DNA of 64,000 nt from Saccharibacillus endophyticus. GTDB taxonomy: Bacteria > Bacillota > Bacilli > Paenibacillales > Paenibacillaceae. The first letter of the stretch is position 1. Every line of letters begins with the position of its first letter. The DNA is taken from assembly GCF_013185185.1 (NCBI RefSeq), contig NZ_JAAZWE010000007.1:248001-312000 (forward strand), written 5' to 3'. The notes beneath the pieces are model-generated. The model was not told the origin of the DNA. It was given only the letters and a program-made list of their open reading frames with translations, and did no database searches. Made by a program: the position numbers and the translations under genes. This document shows, piece after piece, positions 1 through 8,320 of the stretch.

Positions 1-348
1 CTCGTGCTCAAATACCCGGAGTTCATTGCCGAATGCGTAGGCGCCAAAGATACGACCGGCATGAACTTCGTTCTGATTCAAGGGGAAAAAGGCTATCTTC
101 AGATCGTAGGCGGAGCGAACGGCTGCAAAGAGATATTGCTTCAGCTCGGACAAGAGCCTGCCGAAACCTTAAATGCACAGACGGAAGCCAATTGGTTATT
201 TTACGAATGGCAAGCTTTTAGGGATATAGCTGCAAGTGCGGACTATAATCGATGCTACGAACTCCTCGACCACAGCCAATCCGTCATGAATGTGCTTGTA
301 CAAGCGCGCCAAAAAGCCGGAATCGTGTTTGCGGCGGATCACCAATAA
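1..348 (+). CDS. Gfo/Idh/MocA-like oxidoreductase, C-terminal fragment (cut by window edge)
   Basis: The frame is open from base 1 and ends at TAA 346-348, so only the last 115 or so residues are seen and the gene begins before the window. The piece has the alternating beta-strand pattern of the C-terminal domain of NAD(P)-dependent sugar and inositol dehydrogenases, with a segment GEKGYLQIVGG that resembles the strand where these enzymes compare mutated sequences, followed by a helix with a YEWQAF motif. The Rossmann domain and catalytic Lys are outside the window, so the substrate cannot be judged. It runs tail to tail with the RpiR-type regulator 6 bp away, and both may belong to sugar use. 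Family assignment is by general resemblance only. Confidence 0.55.
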   Translation, partial: LVLKYPEFIAECVGAKDTTGMNFVLIQGEKGYLQIVGGANGCKEILLQLGQEPAETLNAQTEANWLFYEWQAFRDIAASADYNRCYELLDHSQSVMNVLVQARQKAGIVFAADHQ

Positions 349-354
349 TAGTGC

Positions 355-1149
355 TTAGAGCGTATCCGTGATACTGCTCATATATAAAATATCGAACAGG
401 TACAGCACGGAAACCATCGACGACATTTTGGATAGCCTCAATTGCTCGTTGTAACCGTGCGTGAGCAGCGTTTCCGTGCAAGAACGGGATAACGTCGAAT
501 CATTGGAACCCGTCACGGCCACCACATTCATATTCTTATCGTTCAGCATGCGTACCACTTCGACCATCGAACGATTTTCGCCCGTATGGGAAATGACAAA
601 AGAAAGCGTCGGACTACCCGGCTTCAACGTCAGCAGATAATGCCGATCAGCATCGTTATGCGCAATGGCCGAGATCCCGAGCTCATTCCATTTGGTACAC
701 GCCTGCTGCGCTAAGTAATAGTTCATATCGCTGCCATAAATGTCGATACGCGCAGCGCTTTTCACCCATTCCGCGATCCGCACCAAAGCCGAAGGATTCA
801 GCGTACTTCGTGTATCATTCAAAGCTTGCCCATACAAATACGGAACCGACTCGATCGCGGCCACCACATCCCCCCGCTCGGCAGCAAGATCACTCTCCGA
901 CTGCAGCGCCGAAGGCTGCTGCCTATAATCCAGCGCAAGCTTAAGCTGAAAGTCCGGGTACCCTCGGGTGCCCAGCTTTTTACATAACCGCACAATCGTC
1001 GAAGCACTCGTAAACGTTTGCCGACCCAGTTCATGCGCGGTAGAATGAAAGACAACTTCGGGATCTTTTAAAATATAATCTACAATATGCTTTTCCTGCG
1101 TCGTCAACTGAGAAGCATATTTTAACTTTTGCAATAAGTTGAACTCCAT
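355..1149 (-). CDS. RpiR/MurR-family transcriptional regulator
   Basis: A 264-residue protein with the family layout: an N-terminal helix-turn-helix (about residues 1-77, with the recognition region SASTIVRLCKKLGTRGYPDF) and a C-terminal SIS domain (about 110-245) that binds phosphosugars. The start at 1149 was chosen over an in-frame upstream codon at 1224 because it has a purine-rich AGGAAATGAG site just before it and because the family normally begins near MEFNLLQKL. Regulators of this type sense sugar phosphates and control amino-sugar, inositol or other sugar genes. Target genes probably lie outside the window on the left; the convergent oxidoreductase is a candidate partner. The fold is confident, the ligand unknown. 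Confidence 0.85.
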   Translation of the reverse strand: MEFNLLQKLKYASQLTTQEKHIVDYILKDPEVVFHSTAHELGRQTFTSASTIVRLCKKLGTRGYPDFQLKLALDYRQQPSALQSESDLAAERGDVVAAIESVPYLYGQALNDTRSTLNPSALVRIAEWVKSAARIDIYGSDMNYYLAQQACTKWNELGISAIAHNDADRHYLLTLKPGSPTLSFVISHTGENRSMVEVVRMLNDKNMNVVAVTGSNDSTLSRSCTETLLTHGYNEQLRLSKMSSMVSVLYLFDILYMSSITDTL

Positions 1150-1233
1150 GTTTTTCTCATTTCCTTTCCTACCGAACTTTAATAAAACCGATGCTTTGCA
1201 TCTCAATGTACCGAAAAACCGCAACGTAGCTGG

Positions 1234-1362
1234 AAGCGAGAAGACGGAGAGAGAAATTCAGTGAAAGACGCCTTTGAACTCGGAAAATTCCTTATTCAAA
1301 TCCCATCCATTTTCCGAGTGAGACAGCGAATTGAACGAATTTCTCTCGCAGTCTTCTCGCTT
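1234..1362. repeat. Dispersed palindromic element, copy A
   Basis: First of six related imperfect palindromes in the window. Outer arms AAGCGAGAAGAC (1234-1245) and GTCTTCTCGCTT (1351-1362) are exactly complementary. Next come the conserved family arms GAGAAATTCAGTGAAAGACG and its partner ending in GAACGAATTTCTCTC, and an inner stem CTCGGAAAAT / ATTTTCCGAG around a tip of about 20 bases. It lies between the divergent RpiR and AraC genes, directly in front of the AraC promoter region. Related copies are at 18336, 36368, 56975, 57179 and 62708. Confidence 0.8.
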
Positions 1363-1431
1363 CCCCCGCCTACGTAACTTTTTCGAAACGTTGAGATACT
1401 CTGCATCTTTTATAAATTTAGGAGGCCCACA

Positions 1432-2379
1432 ATGTCTGAACTCGGCGGAAGCCTGTTCCAACAACAATTGCTGGAAAACGGATACGGCCCCCGTTTCCAC
1501 GCTTACTATTATAAACAATGGTCCGCCTACGAGATGGATTACCATCGCCATAATTCCACCGAGATCATGTACCTGATGAGCGGAAGCTGCATCGTGGACG
1601 TCATGGCGGACGAACGCGAAGAACGGTACCGGTTGAAAAAAGGCGAGCTGATCCTGCTGGACGCCAACGTGCCGCACCGCCTGATCGTCGAAAACGAAGT
1701 TGCCTGCCGGATGCTGAACGTGGAGTTTTCTTTTATATCGCTGGAGGCCGGAAGCGAGGCGGCGATCAGCATCAGCGCGCTCGCCAAGGAAGAAGCGGCG
1801 CTGGCGGAATTGCTGCAAACTCCTTTTGCCAGCCTGGTGCTGCCCGATCCCGAAGAAGTGCTGCATGCGCTGAAGTCGCTGGTGCTGGAACTGGACCGGC
1901 AGCACGGCAAACAGAACGTCATGGTGCGCCTGCTGTTCGCCGAGCTGCTGCTGCGTCTGGCCCGGCTGCACCGGGAGCAGTTGAATCCGAGCCGCCAGCA
2001 CGCCCACCACTATATTCGCAAAGTGACGGAATATTTGCATCAAAACTATGATCGCGGCATTCGGGTCGAAGAAGTCGCGGCGGCGGTCAATCTGCATCCG
2101 GGCTATCTGCATCGGCTGTTCAAGCAGCACACCGGGCGCACGCTGACCGATTACTTGAACGCCCTGCGCATGGACAAAGCCAAAATGCTGCTCGCGGGCA
2201 GCGTGATTCCGATTGCCGATATCGCGGATTATGTAGGGATCGGAAGCCGGCAGTATTTCCATCTGCTTTTTCGAAAATACAGCGACTGCACGCCTACGGA
2301 ATACCGCGAGCGTACCGAACCGGATTCGTGGAAAACGGCTGCTTTGGATCGACCTTTTCCCGAACGCGCAAATTCGTGA
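1432..2379 (+). CDS. AraC-family regulator with N-terminal cupin domain
   Basis: A 315-residue protein. The N-terminal half (about 20-150) is a cupin-type sensor with an HRHNSTEIMYLMSG strand and a KKGELILLDANVPH strand. The last 100 residues form the double helix-turn-helix of AraC/XylS proteins (VEEVAAAVNLHPGYLHRLFK and the second motif ending in YFHLLFRKYSDCTPTEYR). A TAGGAGG ribosome site precedes the ATG. The next gene, 147 bp downstream on the same strand, is a GH4 glycosidase, so this is probably its sugar-responsive activator. The effector is not identifiable from sequence alone. Confidence 0.92.
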   Translation: MSELGGSLFQQQLLENGYGPRFHAYYYKQWSAYEMDYHRHNSTEIMYLMSGSCIVDVMADEREERYRLKKGELILLDANVPHRLIVENEVACRMLNVEFSFISLEAGSEAAISISALAKEEAALAELLQTPFASLVLPDPEEVLHALKSLVLELDRQHGKQNVMVRLLFAELLLRLARLHREQLNPSRQHAHHYIRKVTEYLHQNYDRGIRVEEVAAAVNLHPGYLHRLFKQHTGRTLTDYLNALRMDKAKMLLAGSVIPIADIADYVGIGSRQYFHLLFRKYSDCTPTEYRERTEPDSWKTAALDRPFPERANS

Positions 2380-2435
2380 TGCCTGATAAAAAGGTGAGGA
2401 TTTTTGACACTTCTTCGCCAAAGTGGTCACGATAT

Positions 2436-2449
2436 TGATAACGCTATCA
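2436..2449. promoter_or_regulatory. cre-like site upstream of the GH4 gene
   Basis: TGATAACGCTATCA differs at one position from the CcpA operator consensus TGWAANCGNTWNCA and is itself a near-perfect palindrome. It lies 78 bp before the GH4 start codon. A TTGACA hexamer is present at 2404-2409, but no convincing -10 box was found at normal spacing. Catabolite repression is therefore inferred from the site alone. Confidence 0.45.
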
Positions 2450-2526
2450 TAGAGCCTCCTGCTAAGATGAACGTGCAAGTTAACCTTGAGGATAGGGTGT
2501 AGCTTTTACAATCGGAGGGGATCTTC

Positions 2527-4041
2527 ATGACAAGATTCAAAGTGGCTTTTATCGGTGCGGGAAGTATCGGATTCACGCGGGGACTGCTGCGCGACTTGCT
2601 CAGCGTGCCCGAGTTTGCGAATATCGACGTGTCGTTCATGGATATCGACCGCCGCAATCTCGATATGGTGACGGAACTGTGCCAACGGGATATCGACGAG
2701 AACGGACTTTCGATCAAGATACGTCCGACGACGAACCGGCGCGAAGCTCTGCAAGGAGCCAAGTACGTATTTTGTACAATCCGCGTCGGCGGGCTGGAAG
2801 CGTTCGCGACCGACGTGGACATTCCGCTCAAGTACGGCGTCGATCAGTGCGTCGGCGATACGCTGTCGGCGGGCGGCATTATGTACGGACAGCGCGGCAT
2901 CGCCGAGATACTGGAGATCTGCCGGGATATCCGGGAAAAGGCGGCGCCGGACGTCTTGCTGCTCAACTACTCCAATCCGATGGCGATGCTCACCTGGGCA
3001 TGCAACGTCTACGGCGGCGTGAAAACGATCGGCTTGTGCCACGGCGTTCAGCACGGCCATCATCAGATCGCGGAAGTATACGGGCTGGATAAAAAAGACG
3101 TGGATATTATCTGCGCGGGCATCAATCATCAGACGTGGTACATCTCCGCTGCGCACGAAGGCCGCGATCTGACGGAAGGGCTGCTGGAAGCGTTCGAGAA
3201 ACACCCGGAATACAGCCGCACGGAAAAAGTCCGGATCGATATGCTGCGCCGCTTCGGCTACTACAGCACGGAATCGAACGGCCATCTGAGTGAATACGTG
3301 CCATGGTACCGCAAACGCAGCGACGAGATTCAGGACTGGATCGATCTGGGCAGCTGGATCAACGGCGAGACGGGCGGTTATCTGCGCGTATGTACCGAAG
3401 GGCGCAACTGGTTCGAGACCGATTTTCCGAACTGGCTCAAAGACCCGGCTTTCGAATACGGTGAGGGGCATAGGGGCGAGGAACACGGTTCGTATATCGT
3501 GGAAGGCTTGGAAACGGGACGCGTGTACAGAGGGCATTTCAACACGATCAACGGCGGCGTGATTACCAATCTGCCGGCCGACGCGATTATCGAAGCACCG
3601 GGCTACGTCGATCGCAACGGTATCTCGATGCCGGTCGTCGGCGATCTGCCGCTCGGAGCGGCTGCCGTGTGCAACGTGAGCATCTCCGTTCAGCGCTTGG
3701 CAGTGGAAGCGGCGGTACGCGGCGACGACAAGCTGCTGCGCCAAGCCTTCATGATGGACCCGCTCGTCGGTGCCGTGTGCAATCCGAAAGAAATCTGGCA
3801 GATGGTCGACGAAATGCTGGTAGCCGGGGAGAAGTGGCTGCCGCAGTACGGCGACGCCATTGCGGAAGCGAAGAAGCGGCTGGCTTCCGGCGACCTGATC
3901 CCGACCCGCGAAGGCAACCAAGGCGCGGCGCGCCTCAAAGTGAAGTCGGTCGAAGAAATGCAGCAGGACCGCGAAGCGGCGAACAAAAACGCGGGCGAGT
4001 CGGACAAAGGCAAAGACCGGGAGAAAGTGACGCAGGATTAA
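2527..4041 (+). CDS. Glycoside hydrolase family 4 enzyme (alpha-galactosidase/alpha-galacturonidase type)
   Basis: A 504-residue cytoplasmic enzyme of the NAD+- and Mn2+-dependent GH4 family. Visible motifs are the Rossmann loop GAGSIGFTRG (residues 10-19), the metal/sugar motif NYSNPMAM (147-154), the metal-binding C171-H172-G173-V174 and the NHQTW motif with H201. In GH4 the residues after Cys track specificity: CHSV is typical of MelA-type alpha-galactosidases, and CN or CD motifs of 6-phospho-glycosidases. CHGV here therefore points to non-phosphorylated alpha-galactosides or galacturonides. The C-terminal 30 residues are charged and low-complexity, beyond the usual family end near 450. 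A strong GGAGGGGATCTTC site precedes ATG. It is probably regulated by the adjacent AraC protein. Exact substrate is uncertain. Confidence 0.88.
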   Translation: MTRFKVAFIGAGSIGFTRGLLRDLLSVPEFANIDVSFMDIDRRNLDMVTELCQRDIDENGLSIKIRPTTNRREALQGAKYVFCTIRVGGLEAFATDVDIPLKYGVDQCVGDTLSAGGIMYGQRGIAEILEICRDIREKAAPDVLLLNYSNPMAMLTWACNVYGGVKTIGLCHGVQHGHHQIAEVYGLDKKDVDIICAGINHQTWYISAAHEGRDLTEGLLEAFEKHPEYSRTEKVRIDMLRRFGYYSTESNGHLSEYVPWYRKRSDEIQDWIDLGSWINGETGGYLRVCTEGRNWFETDFPNWLKDPAFEYGEGHRGEEHGSYIVEGLETGRVYRGHFNTINGGVITNLPADAIIEAPGYVDRNGISMPVVGDLPLGAAAVCNVSISVQRLAVEAAVRGDDKLLRQAFMMDPLVGAVCNPKEIWQMVDEMLVAGEKWLPQYGDAIAEAKKRLASGDLIPTREGNQGAARLKVKSVEEMQQDREAANKNAGESDKGKDREKVTQD

Positions 4042-4091
4042 ATAGGTCGGGACGAACGCCGAGAAAATCCGCAAGCAAACTCCATCAAACG

Positions 4092-4134
4092 AAAAAAGCG
4101 AAAATCCCCGTTTCCGAGGGACTTTCGCTTTTTG
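4092..4134 (+). terminator. Rho-independent terminator after GH4
   Basis: Hairpin with arms AAAAGCGAAAATCCC and GGGACTTTCGCTTTT and a short loop, ending in a T-run, about 50 bp past the GH4 stop. Confidence 0.85.
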
Positions 4135-4267
4135 GCGTGGATATATCGGACTACGAGTGAATTACAATTCGGTGACTCGTGAAGCGAATCATGAATCAAG
4201 TATCTTTAAAATAAATACGTAAATCCAGTTAATTTGGAGTAATGAGTTCTGAGCATAAAATAACGAC

Positions 4268-4389
4268 CCATATCCATTTATTCGAGAAGAATGATTGTGA
4301 TTTGGCGGAAAGCGCATGATTTAAATGGATATGTGTTTTTATTTTCTCGAAACGATCGAAAACGGCAAAAATAAATGGATATTTGCAGG
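4268..4389. repeat. Cluster of three short A/T-rich repeats (ATAAATGGATATnTGCAGG family)
   Basis: Three copies of one motif lie in an otherwise gene-free stretch (4140-4427): reverse orientation at 4268-4284 (CCATATCCATTTATTCG), forward at 4319-4335 (ATTTAAATGGATATGTG) and forward at 4367-4389 (AATAAATGGATATTTGCAGG). The first two form an inverted pair. The third matches, including downstream bases GGTAT, a copy at 63121-63148 near the other end of the window. Nothing else was recognised in this intergenic stretch. Confidence 0.6.
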
Positions 4390-4427
4390 TATGGATTGGC
4401 TGGGTATAGTGGTTGGAATTTTTTTCT

Positions 4428-5147
4428 TCACGGGATTTTTAAAAAGTCTCGGATATCGTCCTTCACTTGATAGTCGGAGCGAAATCTTACCGTGTCGCCG
4501 TCATCTGTCAGATAGAAACGGTATAAGATAGGTTCGCCCGTATCGAAAACGATTTGATACAAGGCGGGTTCCTGTTCGGCGTCGGATGGGTAGTCCGGCG
4601 TGTAGACAGCCTGCCGAAGCATTTCGGTCAGCGTCTTGCCCTGCTCGCCGGAAGCGACGCGGATCGGCTGAACTTCGCCGAATGCATAGACGGAGACGGA
4701 AGAAGGCTCGGCACGCACAATCGACTTGAAATCCGCCTTCGGCAGTCTGTCATACTCGTCGTTCGCGTACAGTCGGTATCCGCCGATGTCGTTATCCGAT
4801 TGCACGGCGACCAGGTCCTCCGGCGCAAATCCGTCTACCTGATACAGCTCCGTGCCTTTTTCCAAATAAGCGGCGTCTCCGGGTTTGCTGCGGTAAGCCG
4901 GATTATGAACGCTGCCGTCCAATTTTTTACGGACTTCGCCCACGACATCCCGCGTCACGGTATCGGGATCGCGCAGCACGCCGTTCGATACGTTCGTGTA
5001 TGTGCCGTCGTCGGTTTTGACGAAGTCGACCCAATCGATCACCGTGGCTCGGTGCTGCCAATCCGCGCAGCCGACGATCAGGGTCAGGCAGGCCAGCAGC
5101 ACCAGAGCGATTGCGCTGCTGTTTTTCGAATTTGTCTTTTTTTTCAT
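4428..5147 (-). CDS. Predicted lipoprotein, duplicated family (copy 1)
   Basis: A 239-residue protein with a lipoprotein signal: basic N-terminus, hydrophobic stretch and lipobox LIVGC with Cys near residue 27. The mature part has no recognised domain. It aligns along its whole length with the neighbouring gene at 5190-5906, sharing blocks such as GVLRDPDTVT, YRxKPGDAA, KGTxLYxVDGF, IGGYRLYA and GEPILY. A GAGGAGGAC ribosome site lies before ATG. It is 42 bp downstream of its paralogue and on the same strand, so the two are probably one transcript. It is likely anchored to the outer face of the membrane; the function is unknown. Confidence 0.8.
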   Translation of the reverse strand: MKKKTNSKNSSAIALVLLACLTLIVGCADWQHRATVIDWVDFVKTDDGTYTNVSNGVLRDPDTVTRDVVGEVRKKLDGSVHNPAYRSKPGDAAYLEKGTELYQVDGFAPEDLVAVQSDNDIGGYRLYANDEYDRLPKADFKSIVRAEPSSVSVYAFGEVQPIRVASGEQGKTLTEMLRQAVYTPDYPSDAEQEPALYQIVFDTGEPILYRFYLTDDGDTVRFRSDYQVKDDIRDFLKIP

Positions 5148-5189
5148 CGTTCGTCCTCCTCGGTTACGATAGGTTTCGCGCCCGTTCGA

Positions 5190-5906
5190 TCACGGATTCA
5201 AAAACTTCCGGATCGCGCCGTCCAACACCCATCCTTCCTTCAGGCGAACCGCTCCGTCGTCGGCCAGCCAAAAAGCATACAGGATCGGCTCGCCGTTATC
5301 CGGCACGATCTGATAATCGATCGGCGTTTTGCCGGCAACGGCCCCGGGCTTGGTTTCGCGAATCGGACTGCTTAACAGCCCGGCGAATTCGGCCGCTTCC
5401 GCGCCGGACGTTTCGCGCAGCGGATCGGGCGAACCCGCCGGATAGACGTCGATGGAAGCCGGGCGATCCTGCAGGATGCGATCCAGGTCTTGGCTCGGCA
5501 GCGCGTCGAAGCTTTCCTTCGCGTACAGCCGGTATCCGCCGATATGCTGCTCGGACGGTGCGGCCATAAGGTCTTGCGGATCGAATCCGTCCACGCGGTA
5601 GAGCTTCGTGCCTTTATCCAAAAAAGCGGCGTCTCCCGGCTTGGCCCGGTAATCCGGATCTTCGATATGATCGTACAACTTTTGCTCGACGGTGAACGCG
5701 ATTTCTTCCGTGACCGTATCCGGATCGCGCAGCACGCCGTGATCCAAAGCCGTATACAGCGCATCCGGAGTCACGACGATATCGGGCCAGTCGATGTCGG
5801 CGACGACGCGGTATGAGGGGCCGGAACAGGCATTCAATACGAAGACAAGCAGGAGGACAAGCGCAGCGGGGAAGGCAGCCGACCGTTTTTCGAGAACCTT
5901 TTTCAT
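5190..5906 (-). CDS. Predicted lipoprotein, duplicated family (copy 2)
   Basis: A 238-residue protein with a signal peptide and lipobox VLNAC (Cys near residue 27). It is a tandem paralogue of the gene at 4428-5147: the order of conserved blocks is the same over the whole mature region, while the N-terminal and C-terminal third have diverged. The start has an AAGGGGG site. The mature part begins with a DIDWPDIVV strand and contains acidic patches. No enzyme motif was found. It is divergently oriented to the GTPase gene starting at 6014, with about 107 bp between for both promoters. Probably a surface-exposed protein of unknown role. Confidence 0.8.
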   Translation of the reverse strand: MKKVLEKRSAAFPAALVLLLVFVLNACSGPSYRVVADIDWPDIVVTPDALYTALDHGVLRDPDTVTEEIAFTVEQKLYDHIEDPDYRAKPGDAAFLDKGTKLYRVDGFDPQDLMAAPSEQHIGGYRLYAKESFDALPSQDLDRILQDRPASIDVYPAGSPDPLRETSGAEAAEFAGLLSSPIRETKPGAVAGKTPIDYQIVPDNGEPILYAFWLADDGAVRLKEGWVLDGAIRKFLNP

Positions 5907-6013
5907 GGAAGTAACGCCCCCTTTTCCTTTTGTCTTATGAACGCGCTTGACCGCAGGAATGTTTCCTTAGTACGGTTATGAGCAAATACGATTTTTCCAA
6001 AAGGAGCTTGGTC

Positions 6014-8023
6014 ATGAACAAAACGATCGGCATGCTGGCTCACGTCGACGCGGGGAAAACGACGTTCGCCGAGCAGCTGCTTTATCATACGAACAGTATT
6101 CGGAGCCGGGGACGGGTGGATCACCGGGATGCGTTTATGGACAGCCACGAGATCGAAAAAGCGCGGGGCATTACCGTGTTCGCGGGACAGGCCGTGATGC
6201 GGTACAACGAATCGACCTACTATTTGCTCGATACGCCGGGGCATGCCGATTTCTCGGCCGAGATGGAGCGCGCGCTGCGCACGATGGATTATGCCGTGGT
6301 GCTGCTGAGCGCGGTGGAAGGCGTCGAAGGACATACGGAGACCGTTTGGCAGTTGATTAAGCGTTACGGGATTCCGGCATTCTTTTTCATCAACAAAACC
6401 GATCGGGAAGGCGCGGACGCGGAGCGGGTCTTGGGCGAGATTCGCAGTCTACTGACGGAGGACGCGGCCGACCTGGCGGATGCGCTCCGGATCGGCGGAC
6501 CCGGCGAACCGCTGCTGATGGACGACTCGCTCAAAACGTTTTTGGCGGAGCGGGACGAGAGATTATTGGAAGCTTATCTGGAAGAACGGTTAACGTCCGA
6601 AGAGTGGAACCAAGCCCTGATCGACATGATCCGGCAGGGGCGGATGTATCCGTGCCTGCGCGGTTCGGCGCTGCTGGATATCGGCATTGCCGATTTTTTG
6701 GAGAAGTTCGATCGGCTGACGGTAACGAATTATGCGACGCAAGAGCAGGCGGCAGGCGAATCGTTTGCGGGAAACGTCTACAAGATCGGGCATGACGCGG
6801 GCGGTACCCGGCTGACGTACATCAAAGCGCTGCGAGGTTCGCTCGGCGTGCGGGAATTCGTGCAGTACGCAGGCAAAGGAAGCGCAAAGGACGGCGAGAA
6901 GAGCCTGCTGGAGGAAAAGGTCACCGGCCTCCGGATTTATAACGGGGAACGCTATGCGCAGGCGGATCGCGTCCATGCCGGAGATCTGTTCGCGGTCGTC
7001 GGTTTGACGGAGACGCGGGCCGGAGCGGCGGTCGGAGATGACGCCGACGAGCCGCTTCCGTTCGAGATGACGCCCACGTTGACCGCCGCCGTATCGTTTC
7101 CGCCGGAGCTGCCGGTCAAGGACGTGCTGCGGATCTTCCGCATGCTCGAGGACGAAGATCCCGCGCTCGGCTTGGCCTGGGAAGAAGAATTGCAGGAGCT
7201 TCAGATCCGGGTGATGGGCGCGATCCAGCTAGAAATCCTGACCAGCGTGCTGCGGGAACGTTTCGGCTTGGAGGTGACTTTCGGAGCGCCCGAAATCCTG
7301 TACAGGGAAACGGTAGCGGCCGCGGTTCGCGGATACGGACATTTCGAACCGCTGAAGCATTACGCCGAAGTCCATCTGGAAATACGGCCCGGCGAGCGAG
7401 GCAGCGGCGTCATATTCGCGGATGCCTGCCATGCGGACGATTTGTCGGTCGGTTACCGCAATCTGGTCGGGCAGCACGTGCGGGAGCGCGAACATCACGG
7501 CCTGCTGATCGGTTCGCCGTTGACCGACGTCAAGGTGACGCTGCTGACCGGACGCGCGCACAACAAGCATACCCACGGCGGTGATTTCCGCGAAGCGACG
7601 TTCCGGGCGCTGCGGCAGGGGTTGGAAAAGGCGGAGAACGTGCTGCTTGAACCGTGCTACCGTTTCCGGATCCGCGCCGAGCTTGAGCATATGGGCCGCA
7701 TCATGGCCGACGTGCAGCAGGCGCACGGCATTTTCGATCCGCCGGAGACGAGCGAGACGCATCTTCTGCTGACGGGTATCGCGCCTGCGGCGACGTTCAT
7801 GAATTACGGGACGGAGCTGGCTTCGTTCACGCGGGGAAAAGGCCTGCTGAGCTTGACTTACGGCGGCTACCGACCTTGTCATAACGCGGAAGAGGTGATC
7901 GCGCGCCGCGGATACGACAAAAACGCCGACCCGCTGTACACGTCCTCGTCGATGTTTTGCGCCAAAGGCGCAGGGTATTCGGTGCCGTGGGACGAAGCGG
8001 AGGCGGCGATGCATTTGTTATAG
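6014..8023 (+). CDS. TetM/Otr-like ribosomal-protection-type translational GTPase
   Basis: A 669-residue EF-G-like GTPase. GTP-binding motifs are intact: P-loop AHVDAGKT (residues 9-16), RGITV (G2 region), DTPGH (72-76) and NKTD (116-119). Domains II-V follow, ending in a conserved GYDKNADP...FCAKGAGYSVPW tail. Overall length and layout match the TetM/OtrA/TetB(P)-like ribosomal protection proteins rather than canonical EF-G (about 690-700 residues). The start at 6014 is preferred over 5978 because an AAAGGAG site sits 7 bp in front of it, and family proteins begin with MNKTIG-like sequence. Many soil Firmicutes carry such chromosomal homologues without known tetracycline resistance, so a housekeeping ribosome-rescue or intrinsic drug-protection role is equally possible. 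The gene stands alone with its own terminator. Confidence 0.85.
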   Translation: MNKTIGMLAHVDAGKTTFAEQLLYHTNSIRSRGRVDHRDAFMDSHEIEKARGITVFAGQAVMRYNESTYYLLDTPGHADFSAEMERALRTMDYAVVLLSAVEGVEGHTETVWQLIKRYGIPAFFFINKTDREGADAERVLGEIRSLLTEDAADLADALRIGGPGEPLLMDDSLKTFLAERDERLLEAYLEERLTSEEWNQALIDMIRQGRMYPCLRGSALLDIGIADFLEKFDRLTVTNYATQEQAAGESFAGNVYKIGHDAGGTRLTYIKALRGSLGVREFVQYAGKGSAKDGEKSLLEEKVTGLRIYNGERYAQADRVHAGDLFAVVGLTETRAGAAVGDDADEPLPFEMTPTLTAAVSFPPELPVKDVLRIFRMLEDEDPALGLAWEEELQELQIRVMGAIQLEILTSVLRERFGLEVTFGAPEILYRETVAAAVRGYGHFEPLKHYAEVHLEIRPGERGSGVIFADACHADDLSVGYRNLVGQHVREREHHGLLIGSPLTDVKVTLLTGRAHNKHTHGGDFREATFRALRQGLEKAENVLLEPCYRFRIRAELEHMGRIMADVQQAHGIFDPPETSETHLLLTGIAPAATFMNYGTELASFTRGKGLLSLTYGGYRPCHNAEEVIARRGYDKNADPLYTSSSMFCAKGAGYSVPWDEAEAAMHLL

Positions 8024-8039
8024 TCTGGACTCCGAAAGA

Positions 8040-8100
8040 CCTGATCGGCAGCGAAGCGGATACGCGGAGAATAACGCTTTGCTGCCGACCAGGTTTTTTT
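8040..8100 (+). terminator. Terminator after the TetM-like gene
   Basis: Arms CCTGATCGGCAGCGAAGC and GCTTTGCTGCCGACCAGG form a strong hairpin followed by seven T. Confidence 0.9.
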
Positions 8101-8135
8101 GCGCGCGGATCTTTTCCAAATTATAGAATATCGTG

Positions 8136-8164
8136 TTGACTTTTCGTTCTTACCCTCCTAAAAT
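8136..8164 (+). promoter_or_regulatory. Sigma-A promoter for the GH43 gene
   Basis: TTGACT (8136-8141), 17 bp spacer, TAAAAT (8159-8164). The leader to the GH43 start is about 150 nt. Confidence 0.7.
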
Positions 8165-8267
8165 CATCTATGCAAAGAATTTGATTAATAATTTACATAA
8201 AAGTTAACTTAAGTAAATTGACTTTGCAGAGAGGAGATTAAGCGAAACTTTAAGGTTACCGGAAAAA

Positions 8268-8281
8268 TGAAAGCGTTATCT
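8268..8281. promoter_or_regulatory. cre-like site in the GH43 leader
   Basis: TGAAAGCGTTATCT matches the CcpA operator consensus at all but the last position. It lies downstream of the promoter and 40 bp before the GH43 start, a position expected to block transcription elongation. Confidence 0.5.
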
Positions 8282-8320
8282 ATTCGACGTATATTTCACT
8301 GCGGAAAGGAATGAGCGAAG

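Noticed and set aside
2404-2432. TTGACA with downstream GATATT as a sigma-A promoter for GH4
   Set aside because: Spacing is 21 bp and the alternative hexamers at 17 bp do not resemble TATAAT.
2506-4074. 522-codon open frame on the minus strand
   Set aside because: It is antisense to the GH4 gene with a His/Arg/Phe-rich translation typical of a shadow frame.
4325-4531. 68-codon frame over the end of the first lipoprotein gene
   Set aside because: Begins in the short A/T-rich repeat cluster, lacks a ribosome site and overlaps the lipoprotein gene on the opposite strand.
6014-8023. Annotation as an acquired tetracycline-resistance gene
   Set aside because: Only family-level similarity is visible and there is no mobile element around it. 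Resistance cannot be claimed from this sequence alone.
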